64,000 nucleotides of DNA from assembly GCA_037576195.1 (NCBI GenBank), contig CM075101.1, positions 2,914,001-2,978,000 of the forward strand, in the 5' to 3' direction. A program made the position numbers and the translations under genes. Each line of letters opens with the position of its first letter. Within the stretch, counting starts at the first letter, position 1. The stretch comes from Phytoseiulus persimilis. Taxonomy: Eukaryota; Arthropoda; Arachnida; Mesostigmata; Phytoseiidae. The notes under the pieces are model-generated. The model searched no databases and was not told the origin of the DNA. It saw nothing but the letters and a program-made list of their open reading frames with translations. Positions 30,796 through 41,300 of this stretch are shown here, piece by piece.

Positions 30796-33711
30796 AGTGC
30801 AGGGATTGGGAGGTAAACCAAGCGATGGGATGCTAGCGGTCGGGGCGAACTGCGTCCAAGGAACCAAGGAAAAAAAAACACGAGGGACCTGGAGGTGTAC
30901 ATCAGGTTAATACCGTGATATTATGCCATGCCGAAGGAGAATCATGCGAGAGAAGTGGAAGAAGTGAATAGAGGCCGAAGAAGTGCGTTGAGAAACAGAG
31001 AGAGAAGAGATGCGTATGAACCACGCACAGCACAGCTAGGTGCCTCTCTCGGATACGTAACGAGGTTTCCGCTATCTGCTAAAGCTCGCTCACAGGGCGT
31101 CCTAGCGACCTGGGGGATGGATAGGCCGTCGCTCCCAGAGTAAGTAGGCGAACTTACTCGGACACAATTCAGAAGCGCGGAAGGGCGAGGTCGGACGGGT
31201 CTTGGGACGCTGGCTAGGGCAAGGACGGGACGCTGGGTCTTTGCACAATAATTCTCCGAGCGGAGCTGGGCGCTTCAACTCTAAAGCTAGGGCTGTTGGG
31301 TTGGAAGAAAGGGACGGGCGTGAGGGTCCACAATCCGACTCCACTGTCTTCGTCTCGTCGTCTCTTTTTTATTCAGTCTCTCCTCTCTCGCCTTACTCTC
31401 GCTCCCTACACGACTTTCTCGTTGAATTCAGGCGCGACTGCCTGTCCGTAGTAAAATCGGGATTGTTCATCCATTTGAGGCCAAAGGCGATATGACGCCT
31501 TCTGAGCAACATCGCGTGGAACGCGATGCAGATCCTGGAGTTCCAGTACGTGAATCCAGAAAGGTGACTGTTTGGGCATAGTGCAGGGATTGGGAGGTAA
31601 ACCAAGCGATGGGATGCTAGCGGTCGGGGCGAACTGCGTCCAAGGAACCAAGGAAAAAAAAACACGAGGGACCTGGAGGTGTACATCAGGTTAATACCGT
31701 GATATTATGCCATGCCGAAGGAGAATCATGCGAGAGAAGTGGAAGAAGTGAATAGAGGCCGAAGAAGTGCGTTGAGAAACAGAGAGAGAAGAGATGCGTA
31801 TGAACCACGCACAGCACAGCTAGGTGCCTCTCTCGGATACGTAACGAGGTTTCCGCTATCTGCTAAAGCTCGCTCACAGGGCGTCCTAGCGACCTGGGGG
31901 ATGGATAGGCCGTCGCTCCCAGAGTAAGTAGGCGAACTTACTCGGACACAATTCAGAAGCGCGGAAGGGCGAGGTCGGACGGGTCTTGGGACGCTGGCTA
32001 GGGCAAGGACGGGACGCTGGGTCTTTGCACAATAATTCTCCGAGCGGAGCTGGGCGCTTCAACTCTAAAGCTAGGGCTGTTGGGTTGGAAGAAAGGGACG
32101 GGCGTGAGGGTCCACAATCCGACTCCACTGTCTTCGTCTCGTCGTCTCTTTTTTATTCAGTCTCTCCTCTCTCGCCTTACTCTCGCTCCCTACACGACTT
32201 TCTCGTTGAATTCAGGCGCGACTGCCTGTCCGTAGTAAAATCGGGATTGTTCATCCATTTGAGGCCAAAGGCGATATGACGCCTTCTGAGCAACATCGCG
32301 TGGAACGCGATGCAGATCCTGGAGTTCCAGTACGTGAATCCAGAAAGGTGACTGTTTGGGCATAGTGCAGGGATTGGGAGGTAAACCAAGCGATGGGATG
32401 CTAGCGGTCGGGGCGAACTGCGTCCAAGGAACCAAGGAAAAAAAAACACGAGGGACCTGGAGGTGTACATCAGGTTAATACCGTGATATTATGCCATGCC
32501 GAAGGAGAATCATGCGAGAGAAGTGGAAGAAGTGAATAGAGGCCGAAGAAGTGCGTTGAGAAACAGAGAGAGAAGAGATGCGTATGAACCACGCACAGCA
32601 CAGCTAGGTGCCTCTCTCGGATACGTCGCAGATTCACGGCAGTTTGGAGGGCTATGGGAGAATTGAATTGAGCATTTCGAGTTGTTTGTGCTACCTAAGT
32701 TGCATGCTAGGACCGAATGGGTAAAATAGGAATGAAGTGCATCGGATAAATGAAATTAGGGTTGAGAGACGAGCTCCGTGGTTGGCATGTAGGGGCCATC
32801 AACTGCCGGGTTTGGCGATGGGTTCGCAAATGAATGATAGTTTCTACGCTTATCGTAGATCATGCAAAGGACCGTGATTCCGAGAAAGACGGCCAATGCG
32901 AGTATAGCGCCTGCACTTGCGAAAGCATAGTGCAGAAACCTGTTGTCAATGATGACAGGGGGAAGGACGGGGTAGTGTTGATCCCGGAATTCTTTCCAAA
33001 TTTGTTCGCCACCCACAGCAGGGAGAAGAGGCCTCAGACAGACCACGGACTCGGATGCCTCATTGTAGCATGCCGATGCTGAGCGTGTACAGGCGCATTG
33101 GAAACCGGTTGGTTTCTTGCTAATTGTACAGCTGATGTTTAATGAAACACAGGCGTCATCGCAGTCTTCGAAGCGAAAATAGTTCGGAGACGCGGATTGG
33201 ACAGAGAGAACGTAGAGCGTGAACACTATGAACAAGATTGTGGTAGCGGCCATGGTCGCAAGCCGATCAGTGTTCGGAGACGCTCGAAGATTGGTTTGTG
33301 AAGTGGTTTCGTCAGACCGTCACTGAGATTCTCTGTCGTCGGAATATTGTAACGAGGTTTCCGCTATCTGCTAAAGCTCGCTCACAGGGCGTCCTAGCGA
33401 CCTGGGGGATGGATAAGCCGTCGCTCCCAGAGTAAGTAGGCGAACTTACTCGGACACAATTCAGAAGCGCGGAAGGGCGAGGTCGGACGGGTCTTGGGAC
33501 GCTGGCTAGGGCAAGGACGGGACGCTGGGTCTTTGCACAATAATTCTCCGAGCGGAGCTGGGCGCTTCAACTCTAAAGCTAGGGCTGTTGGGTTGGAAGA
33601 AAGGGACGGGCGTGAGGGTCCACAATCCGACTCCACTGTCTTCGTCTCGTCGTCTCTTTTTTATTCAGTCTCTCCTCTCTCGCCTTACTCTCGCTCCCTA
33701 CACGACTTGCG
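30632..33711 (-). repeat. 784-bp tandem triplication between pol and the HMG-like ORF
   Basis: Three copies of one segment lie head to tail with identical-looking sequence: about 30635-31418, 31419-32202 and 32203-33711. The third (next to pol) contains a 722-bp block (32627-33348) that carries the envelope-like gene and is absent from the other two. Each unit holds the end of the preceding frame, an AATAAA on the minus strand, a consensus donor (GTAAGT at 31157, 31941 and 33449, reading leftwards) and the acceptor plus first 57 codons of the HMG-like ORF. Copies 2 and 3 end that ORF after the HMG-like part (31579-31406 and 32363-32190). The joints share only CTT. Confidence 0.85.
32756..33253 (-). 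CDS. Copia-1 envelope-like ORF: small Cys-rich type I membrane protein
   Basis: The 165-residue product starts at an ATG in a strong context (GCGACCATGG). Residues 1-21 are a signal peptide (hydrophobic, ending VQSAS). The ectodomain (22-109) has Cys at 31, 35, 42, 53, 55, 62 and 72 and an N-glycosylation sequon at 39-41. Residues about 110-132 form a transmembrane helix, followed by DKRR and a 30-residue Pro/Asn-rich tail. It lies just after pol, where retroviruses keep env, but is far too small for a fusion protein and no furin site or fusion peptide is visible. A decayed homologue with the same spacing C-x3-C-x6-C-x12/13-C-x6-C-x9-C occupies the same position in Copia-2. Function unknown; membrane display or secretion is inferred. 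Confidence 0.65.
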   Translation of the reverse strand: MAATTILFIVFTLYVLSVQSASPNYFRFEDCDDACVSLNISCTISKKPTGFQCACTRSASACYNEASESVVCLRPLLPAVGGEQIWKEFRDQHYPVLPPVIIDNRFLHYAFASAGAILALAVFLGITVLCMIYDKRRNYHSFANPSPNPAVDGPYMPTTELVSQP

Positions 33712-36700
33712 CACAGAATCGCTTGCATGTGACGTACATGTGGTCTCCGCTGACTGCTCTCTGGCTACCTGTCCAGATACGGTCGTCTTTGGAGTACCTC
33801 GACTGAATGTGGCTTCCTTGAGCTTCATGACAATATATCGATATTCGACTTGTTTACGTTCGTGTAGTTGACGGATGAAGAAGAATCTCGTGGAAATGTG
33901 TTTCGTGCGTTTGTGGAAGACTGGATTCTCTATGAGCTTTATCGCTCCAATGTTGTCCACGAAGATCACTGGACGAATAGTGATTCGTAATTCTTGGAAG
34001 AGTGTTCGAAGCCAGAGAGCAGACTTCGAGCAGTCAGTGACCGCTATGAACTCGCTCTCGGTGGAGGACAGTGAGACTGATCGTTGCTGTTGGGAAGACC
34101 ACAGGACTGGACCGCCGGCAAGTGTGACAAGTGAGCCACTTACCGAGCGTCGGGTCTGTTTACAAGCAGCAAAATCGGCGTCCGAATAAAGTTTAAGCGT
34201 TTCAGCTAGCAGAGTGGATGAGCTTCCGGAGTAAACAATTGACAGGTTGGGTGTCGCCTGCAAGTAACGCAGGATCTTCAGTGCTGCCTGCCAGTGTTGT
34301 TCTGAATAGTTCTCGAGGAAGCGAGCTAGGAAACCCACGGAGAAACAGACATCTGGTCGCGTACAGATAGATAAGAACATGAGAGCGCCAAGAAGTTGGG
34401 GATAAGGTCGATCTTCTGCGCGAGTTTCAGTTGTAGGCTCAATGTCGTATATTCCCGAGTCTGCGGGAATTGAGACGGGACGACAGTCCTCAAGATTGAA
34501 CCTTTTCAGGATGTTTTTGATGTACTTGTACTGGTTGAGCCAGATATTGTGATCGGAATCGATATGAATCTGAATGCCAAGGAAAAGACTCAGAGGAGAA
34601 GTCTTGAGTTTGAATGATTTTCCCAGTTTGGCAAGTGTATCTGTAATCAAGTGTTCATGCGTCGAGGCGATTAGCCCATCATCGACGTACACTGCTAGCA
34701 TCAGAAGTTCGCCATTTGAGCCGTGCCAGTAGAATAGGCAGTGATCGGCTTGGCTTTGAGTGAAGTTGAGATTCCGTAGAACATCTGCCAATTTTTGATT
34801 CCAGCATCGCGGAGCTTGTTTGAGCCCGTATAGACTTTTGTGCAACAGGCATACCCTGCCGGTGTCATCTGACCATCCGGGGGGTTGAGTCATCCAGATT
34901 TGTTCCTGGAAATCGCCATAGAGGAAGGCGGTGGTGACGTCAAATTGACGAAGTTTTAGACGCATTGATGCACTCGTAGCAAGCAAAACGCGGACAGTGT
35001 CCAGCCTGGCAACAGGGCTAAAGAGCTCCTGAAATTCTTGACCGGGAATTTGATTATAACCGCGAACAACGAGACGTGCACGGTATCGGTCTATTTCATT
35101 TTCAGCATTGGTTTTCCTGCGGAAGACCCAGCGACAAGTTACGGGTTTCTTGTTCTGTGGTGGGTCGACCAATGTCCAAACACCATGAGCTTTAAGTGCG
35201 GCCATTTCCTCAGCCATTGCTTCTTTCCAGTACTCTGCTTCTGGACTCGCAAGTGCCTGTGCAAGAGTCTGTGGCTCAGGTGAAGAGGGCGCTGCTAGCT
35301 GCACCTCTGTTTCGTAGCGCTTTGGCTTACGAAGATTCGTACAGCGTCGAAGGTTCATTTTCATTGGCTCCATTGGGGGTATCGTGATCGAGCGCGTAGC
35401 TGCAGAATCACTTTCGTCAGCCGAGTCAAATGCTCCAGGCGGAAAGAGCTCCTCGTCAGGATGCCGGTCCTCAACGATGCTATCGCAATCGGAGGAATCA
35501 TGCGCGTCCATAAAATCAGTGGCTTCATCGGCGGTTCCCAAACCGGGGACATGCGCTGCACTCTTTGGTGCCTTCCCCAAGAACCTGACGTCTTTGGTTT
35601 CCCTAATTGAGGGAGGAGAACCTGGGAGATACACACGAAAGCCGTCAACACGGTCGGTGTAACCGATCAGAAACGCGGGGATGCCGCGGTGTGTCCATTT
35701 GTCAGTTTCTCCTTCGTTGTAGATGAAGCAGGGGGAGCCGAAAGGGAGTAGATGAGAGATCTTTGGTTTCACTTTGTAGATTGTTTCGTACGGAGACTTG
35801 TTTGTCTGGGGACAAACGTCTACGATATTGAGAATGAAAACGGCACATCTGCAAGCTTCTGGCCACAAGAATTTCGGAAGTTTTGAATCAAGGAGCATGG
35901 TTCTAGCGAGTTTAGTGATAGTTTGATTTTGACGTTCAGCGCGGCCGTTCTGGGGAGAACAGGCAACATGGCTCATGACAAGCTCTGCGCCGATTGAAGC
36001 TAGAGAAGCTTTGACTTGAGCATTATTGAATTCTAGGCCGTGGTCACAGAAGAGTTGCTTGACTTGACCAGGAGTTGACATTGGACCACACAGATCGGTG
36101 GAAATGTATCCCAGGGACCGCGGTACAGCTGAATCGGGTTTCGAGCGATACGTCGCCCGATTCAGTTTTCCTTCAATACAGGCAGTGCAGGTGATCTGGT
36201 CCCTTTTGAAGGGAATCCCCTCTCGAGCTAAAAATTGCTGAACTTGGCGTTTATTAACGTGTCCAAGTGTTTCATGAGCACTCTGCAGAGTGACTGATTG
36301 TGACGATGAAAGCAAGCATTCGGCAGATATGGGAACCGTCACAGCTGTAGCTCGGAGGGCAAAAAGGCCGTCGTTCACTCGAACCCTGAGAGTAGCTGAG
36401 TCTCGGTTCAAGCGAAGGGTGGTCTTAGTGGCAGTAATTGACCAATTGTCATTCATCAGACAGGCCATCGACACGAGGTTTCGCCTCATTTCGGGCACGT
36501 AGAGAACCTCATGGAGATGTAAAAGAGTGTCTCCATTGGAGCCGTTCACAACAAGCAAGATCTCGCCCTCACCAAACGCTTGAAGTTGTTGGTGACCGCC
36601 GACTTTCACAGTACGGGGACAAGAGTATGCGAGATAATTTCGGAAAAGATCTAAATCATTGCAAATGTTGTGGGTTGCCCCAGAATCGATTAACCATACT

Positions 36701-37611
36701 GAGGAATCAAGATTGTTATGCGCAGCAGAGGCAATGTGAACCTCGACATCAGATCCGAAGGGATCGATTGTCTCAGCATCATAGGCTGTTGGGCGAGAAG
36801 TGCGCCTCTGATTCAGAGTTGGCTGGCGAGAGCGTGGGGGTTGGGTCGAAACACGAGGTCGAGGAGGTTGGCTTGATCGCCAAGCATTAGCGGGTGGAGC
36901 CTGAGTTGGATTGGAGGCGACTCTTCGATTTTGATTCGAGTTCTGGTAGCGAGCATTGGAGTTGGAGTTGTACGAGTTAGAATTGAAGCGGGAAGCGCGT
37001 TGAAAAGTATTTGAAGGACGTGATTGAGGTCGGTAAGAGGAGTTCTGATTACGACGATTGTCGTATTGAGGACGATTGTTGAAGTTGGGTCGTCTATTTG
37101 AGCGAATAGAGAGACGAGAGAACAAGGCGGTCGGATCCGCCTGGGAGGAGTTTTCACGTCGCATTGCTTCTTCACGGAGAAGAACGTAAAGGTTGGAAAG
37201 AGTCTGATCGGTTCCGGTTTTAACACTCCAGAACAAACGAAGACCTTCCCAGGACGAGGGCAAGCTTTGCAGGAGACGCTGGCATGCCTGTTGCTCGTCC
37301 ACCTTCGTGCCAGCAAGTGCGATGCGCTGCATAATTTGTTGGAAATTATCTATATTCTTCGTCGTAGATTTCGAAGAATTGTAGCGGAAGTTATAGAACG
37401 AGCTAAGAGCTATGTCTTGAGCGATACCGCTTGTTTGAGCAAAACGCTTCTTCAGTGCCTCATAGAGATCTTTCGCATTGAGATCTTGGGTAGAAATGCT
37501 GAAGTACGTGGCTATCAGAACGGGGGAGATTGAGTTAAGGATGATTGTTTTGGCCATGGCGTTCGCAGCTTCATAGCCGGTCGCTGTTATGACAAGATCG
37601 CCAGAAACAAC
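33685..37611 (-). CDS. gag-pol: Copia-1 Gag-Pol, main part
   Basis: With the 5' part at 45022-45243 this would be one frame of about 1382 codons. Order: gag (a UBN2-like region), a basic Asn/Arg/Ser-rich tail with no CCHC knuckle, protease (WLIDSGATHNI near 36690), pre-integrase motif (HETLGHVNKRQV, CTACIEGKLNRATYRSKP), integrase, reverse transcriptase (FDVTTAFLYGD, YVDDGL near 34690) and RNase H (YSDADFAAC, SSTESEFIA). Two oddities: the integrase core has only 17 residues between its first two acidic residues (STDLCGPM to CDHGLEF), where Copia-2 has 62, and the C-terminus after VEYRYI lacks the usual ADxLTK ending. The stop at 33685 is followed by AATAAA about 20 bp on. Polymerase looks intact; integrase is probably defective. 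Confidence 0.9.
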   Translation of the reverse strand, partial: VVSGDLVITATGYEAANAMAKTIILNSISPVLIATYFSISTQDLNAKDLYEALKKRFAQTSGIAQDIALSSFYNFRYNSSKSTTKNIDNFQQIMQRIALAGTKVDEQQACQRLLQSLPSSWEGLRLFWSVKTGTDQTLSNLYVLLREEAMRRENSSQADPTALFSRLSIRSNRRPNFNNRPQYDNRRNQNSSYRPQSRPSNTFQRASRFNSNSYNSNSNARYQNSNQNRRVASNPTQAPPANAWRSSQPPRPRVSTQPPRSRQPTLNQRRTSRPTAYDAETIDPFGSDVEVHIASAAHNNLDSSVWLIDSGATHNICNDLDLFRNYLAYSCPRTVKVGGHQQLQAFGEGEILLVVNGSNGDTLLHLHEVLYVPEMRRNLVSMACLMNDNWSITATKTTLRLNRDSATLRVRVNDGLFALRATAVTVPISAECLLSSSQSVTLQSAHETLGHVNKRQVQQFLAREGIPFKRDQITCTACIEGKLNRATYRSKPDSAVPRSLGYISTDLCGPMSTPGQVKQLFCDHGLEFNNAQVKASLASIGAELVMSHVACSPQNGRAERQNQTITKLARTMLLDSKLPKFLWPEACRCAVFILNIVDVCPQTNKSPYETIYKVKPKISHLLPFGSPCFIYNEGETDKWTHRGIPAFLIGYTDRVDGFRVYLPGSPPSIRETKDVRFLGKAPKSAAHVPGLGTADEATDFMDAHDSSDCDSIVEDRHPDEELFPPGAFDSADESDSAATRSITIPPMEPMKMNLRRCTNLRKPKRYETEVQLAAPSSPEPQTLAQALASPEAEYWKEAMAEEMAALKAHGVWTLVDPPQNKKPVTCRWVFRRKTNAENEIDRYRARLVVRGYNQIPGQEFQELFSPVARLDTVRVLLATSASMRLKLRQFDVTTAFLYGDFQEQIWMTQPPGWSDDTGRVCLLHKSLYGLKQAPRCWNQKLADVLRNLNFTQSQADHCLFYWHGSNGELLMLAVYVDDGLIASTHEHLITDTLAKLGKSFKLKTSPLSLFLGIQIHIDSDHNIWLNQYKYIKNILKRFNLEDCRPVSIPADSGIYDIEPTTETRAEDRPYPQLLGALMFLSICTRPDVCFSVGFLARFLENYSEQHWQAALKILRYLQATPNLSIVYSGSSSTLLAETLKLYSDADFAACKQTRRSVSGSLVTLAGGPVLWSSQQQRSVSLSSTESEFIAVTDCSKSALWLRTLFQELRITIRPVIFVDNIGAIKLIENPVFHKRTKHISTRFFFIRQLHERKQVEYRYIVMKLKEATFSRGTPKTTVSGQVAREQSAETTCTSHASDSVRKSCRERE

Positions 37612-37904
37612 TGTCACGCACTCGACAGAGTGCTTCAGGGTTTATTGATAAATACCGAATAAAGTACATCCTCAACTGTACGCCGCGTGCTGTTCTCTCC
37701 GTGCGACCGGCCCACTGCGCATGCGCCGGCAGTGGCGATGCCGGTGGGCGGCCGACAGTCGGTCGGCAGTCAGGTGTCTCACAGCGTTTGAGAGACAACG
37801 CACCGAGCACAAGAGAGAGCGGCCACGACGGCGTCTACAGGAGGATTCCAGATCCAGACCAGAGTATTCCCTCTTGTAGAGTAAGCCCAAACTGTGGCAT
37901 CACA
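37612..37904 (+). repeat. BEL 5' LTR
   Basis: TGTCACG...ATCACA, 293 bp, with AATAAA at about 37658. No difference from the LTR at 44724-45016 was seen. It contains a GC-rich inverted motif around 37716-37760. Confidence 0.95.
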
Positions 37905-38321
37905 TGGTGGCAGCGAGTTAAACGACCCCAGCCAGTCTCAAGAAGAAGCGTCAACCAGGATTCCAGATCCGCCGACTCAGACGGCGTGCCCTCGGACAGA
38001 GTTCGTCGCATTATTCAGTTCATCCAGACGGCCGAAGAGGGCAATCAGCTATCGAGGAGTCCTCACAGTCCTACGTGAGACTCGCAGCGGATATTTCGGG
38101 GAAATATCCAGGTTCCGACAACTTCAAAAGTGCTGCGTCAGCGAGGGCGTCCCTCACGCGCGCAACCCGCATTCAGTGTCCAGCGGCAGTGCTTCAAGTG
38201 CAACCACCCCAGGCGGCTGGATTTCATTACCAAGGCGAGTCCAGTTCGTTGATTTGCTATTCCGAGGCTCAACGCGCCGACACTGTAACGGCCGCGAGAG
38301 GTCCCGGAGTCAGTCTTGACG
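37905..38321 (+). promoter_or_regulatory. BEL primer-binding site and leader
   Basis: TGGTGGCAGCGAGT directly follows the LTR and begins with TGG, complementary to a tRNA CCA end. I cannot name the tRNA. The remaining 400 bp up to the gag ATG form the leader. ORFs here (37701-38319) are not supported. Confidence 0.55.
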
Positions 38322-41300
38322 ATGGCATCCACACCCTTGGAGGACGCCGATCAGCTCGAGCTGGATGCCGAGTCACAGCTCAGGTCCCGAGTCCCAACCG
38401 TCGAGGAACAGACAGAGTTCACCACATTGATCAAGGTGCGACGGAACGTCAGAACCAGATTCACGAAGAGAGCTAGGGACCTCGAGGCGAAGACGGAGGT
38501 TGAGGTGCCAGAGGAACAGATTGACGCGGAGTGGCAAGAATTCGATGACATCTACTCGGAGTTGCGCTCACTCAACTCCCAGATCACCCCGCTACTCGTC
38601 AAATGCGCCATCGCCCAATTCGACGACGCGATGGAGCGGGTTGCAGCTTACGACAAACAGTACGCTCGCACCGTAAGTTTCCTGAAGAAGAAAACGGCAG
38701 CAGCGCATGCGAGCCGGTCGAGGGAAGCACCAGATCATGGGCCGAAGATGCCAGCACCAACCCACGCGTGCCAGACTGCAAGCAGGCACTTCAAACTACC
38801 GAAGTTCAGGGGCGACTTAAAGAGGTTTCGGGAGTGGTGGCAACTCTTCAACGTCCATGTCCACAAGAGGGGGATGGACCCCATCGAGAAATTCACGCTA
38901 TTGAAGGAGGCGCTGCAAGGACCCCCATCCTTCGAGATCGCACACTTGGAATTCAGCCCGGACCAGTACGATGAAGCAGTCAGAATCATCGAAAAGAAGT
39001 TCGGATGCCAACGCGCGGCCGAAAAAGAGCATCTCCAGGAAATTCGGAAACTGTGTTCAGCCAGGGATCTGCACGCGAACGATAAGTTCTTCCGTTTTGT
39101 ATCCTCGCTGTCCCAGAACGTCAAGGCGCTGCTATCCTTGGGGAAGAGTTTCGAATCAATCTCCATGGCAGTCGCGCAGGACATCCTCAGATGCCTGCCC
39201 AGAGTAATGAGCGAAGAGTTCACGAGAAAGGATTTTGAAACCGTGACGGCGCCAGGCGGCTCGGACAGCGAGCTTAAATTACTTCTAGAGTACCTAGAGA
39301 GAGAGGTAGAGATCAAACGATCCTGCGGTCCGTCGGCTCAGCCGGGACCAAGCAGTCCCCACAGTTCCCGCTTCGGTAGGGATTTCAGCTCTAGCGATAA
39401 AGACAGGCAATTTCACTCAAAACCGGGTAACTGGAAAGGTAGTCAACACGAGCCAGGCAGGGGCACCGTTGGATTTCTCGCAAAGGACGCAGCAGTAGAC
39501 CACTCTTGCATATTTTGCTCCAGCCCGAAACACGAGTCAAAATCGTGTAGAAAATCATTATCGTATGAAGAAAAGAAGGAACTTTGCGACAAAAACAGCG
39601 CGTGTTTCAAATGCCTCAGGCGCAACCATTTCGCGAAAAAATGCAGGGCTAGAAATGTCAAGTGCGAAAGGTGCAACCGAGGGCATTACGCGATAATGTG
39701 CAACGCCGACAGAGCAACGGGGCAGCAAACAGAGGCACTCTCAACCCAGATAGACACGGGCAAACTCAAAAGGACGCCGAAGGGTCTAGTTTTCTTTCAG
39801 ACCGGTCTAGTTTGGGTGAACTGCCCTTCAGGCAGACAAGTGTTTAGATTCTTCCTGGACTCGGGGTCAGAGCGGTCTTACGTATCAGAGCATGTCGTCA
39901 GGGCTCTCGGATTAAAACCCGTATACCAGGAAAGCCTGGCAATGGTCACGATAGGCGGAAACGTATCCAGCTTCAAGAAGCACAACGTGTACCGCATCGG
40001 GCTTCAAAGCAGATTCAACAGCGAGATGGCAGTGGAACTCGAGGCGACAGAACTTCCAGAAATAGCCCGGGGACACTTCCCGGTGTCGCCGGAATCGTGG
40101 AACCTCGCTCCATTGGCGGACCACGGCGAGAACATAGGAAGGCGTGAGATAGACGTTCTCTTGGGCTGGGATATCATACCGAAAATTAAGTGCGGAACGG
40201 AGCGCGTTTCCGAAAACAGAATGGTCGCGAACGAAACCATCTCCGGCTGGATAGTGGCGGGAATGGACGAGTCGCGGAACAGAGGCGCGCAGTCGCAGGT
40301 CTTCGTGACAGCAAATTTGTACCAGCCAGGTACCAGACTAAGATCAGCACAAGTTGTCAGTATGGCAACAGCAACAGCGGTTAGCACACCGGAAATCGGC
40401 ACAGCACCGACTACATCCAGTCCAGCGGTATTGGGTTCAGCCGAAGACGCGCAGTCGAAGACCGCCGACAGGTCAGCATTCCATGAGGAAATCAAAGCCG
40501 ATCTACAGCTTCTGTGGTCAACAGAATTGCTGGGGATCGAAGATCCAGGCCAGGAGTCGGGCGACGCGGTTGAGGCAGAACTACAAAATTTTTTCAAAAA
40601 TAATCTGGAGAGGCTAGAAGAAGGCCGATACATGGTCAGTCTCCCTTTCAAAGAGAATCTGAGAACGCTGGGGGACAACGAGAATATCGCGCGAGGCAGT
40701 TTAAAGAGATTTCTACTCAAGGCTTCCAAAGACAGAGAACTCCTCGCGGCAGTAGATGAAGAGATGAGTCGGTACATAGGGAAAGGCTATGCGGAATTAG
40801 CATCACCGAAAAGGCCGGGCGAACTAGTTCATTATCTCCCGATTCTGCCGGTGGTCAAGAGAGACCCAGAGAAGAAGCTTCTAAAGGTCAGAGTCGTGAA
40901 GGACGCGGGCGCGCGCAGAAAAGACGAGGCAGCGCTCAACGACGTTCTCCACGATGGTCCAAACCTATTGCCGGACATTTTCAAGGTCCTGTTGAGATTC
41001 AGAAGGGATGAGATCGCGGTGGTGTCGGACATTGAAAAAGCATTCCTGCAATACAGGATCCGCCCCGACCACCGCACTTTCTTGAGATTTTTTTGGGCCC
41101 CGGGAATTAGCAGCGATCCGCGGGCGCCGATCAAGGAGTTTTGGAGCACGACGCTCGACTTCGGGACATCGGCGTCGCCATTCATTCATTGCGCCGGGTT
41201 GACGTACCACATCAGACACCTCGCGCAACAACACCCAGACAAAGTGCATTTTCTCAAAGACTTAGAACAACATTTCTACATGGACGATCTGGTCTTCACA

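Noticed and set aside
30591-30902. Minus-strand ORF with a hydrophobic N-terminus (SLVFFFPWFLG) as a secreted protein
   Set aside because: The hydrophobic stretch is encoded by the pyrimidine tract of the predicted splice acceptor before the HMG-like ORF.
32627-33348. The 722-bp block as an intron
   Set aside because: Possible joints give no GT-AG, GC-AG or AT-AC borders on the minus strand, and it contains a complete ORF.
30632-33711. The 784-bp units as LTRs of a separate element
   Set aside because: Unit ends lack TG...CA and have no target duplication; the joints share only CTT, as in a simple tandem duplication.
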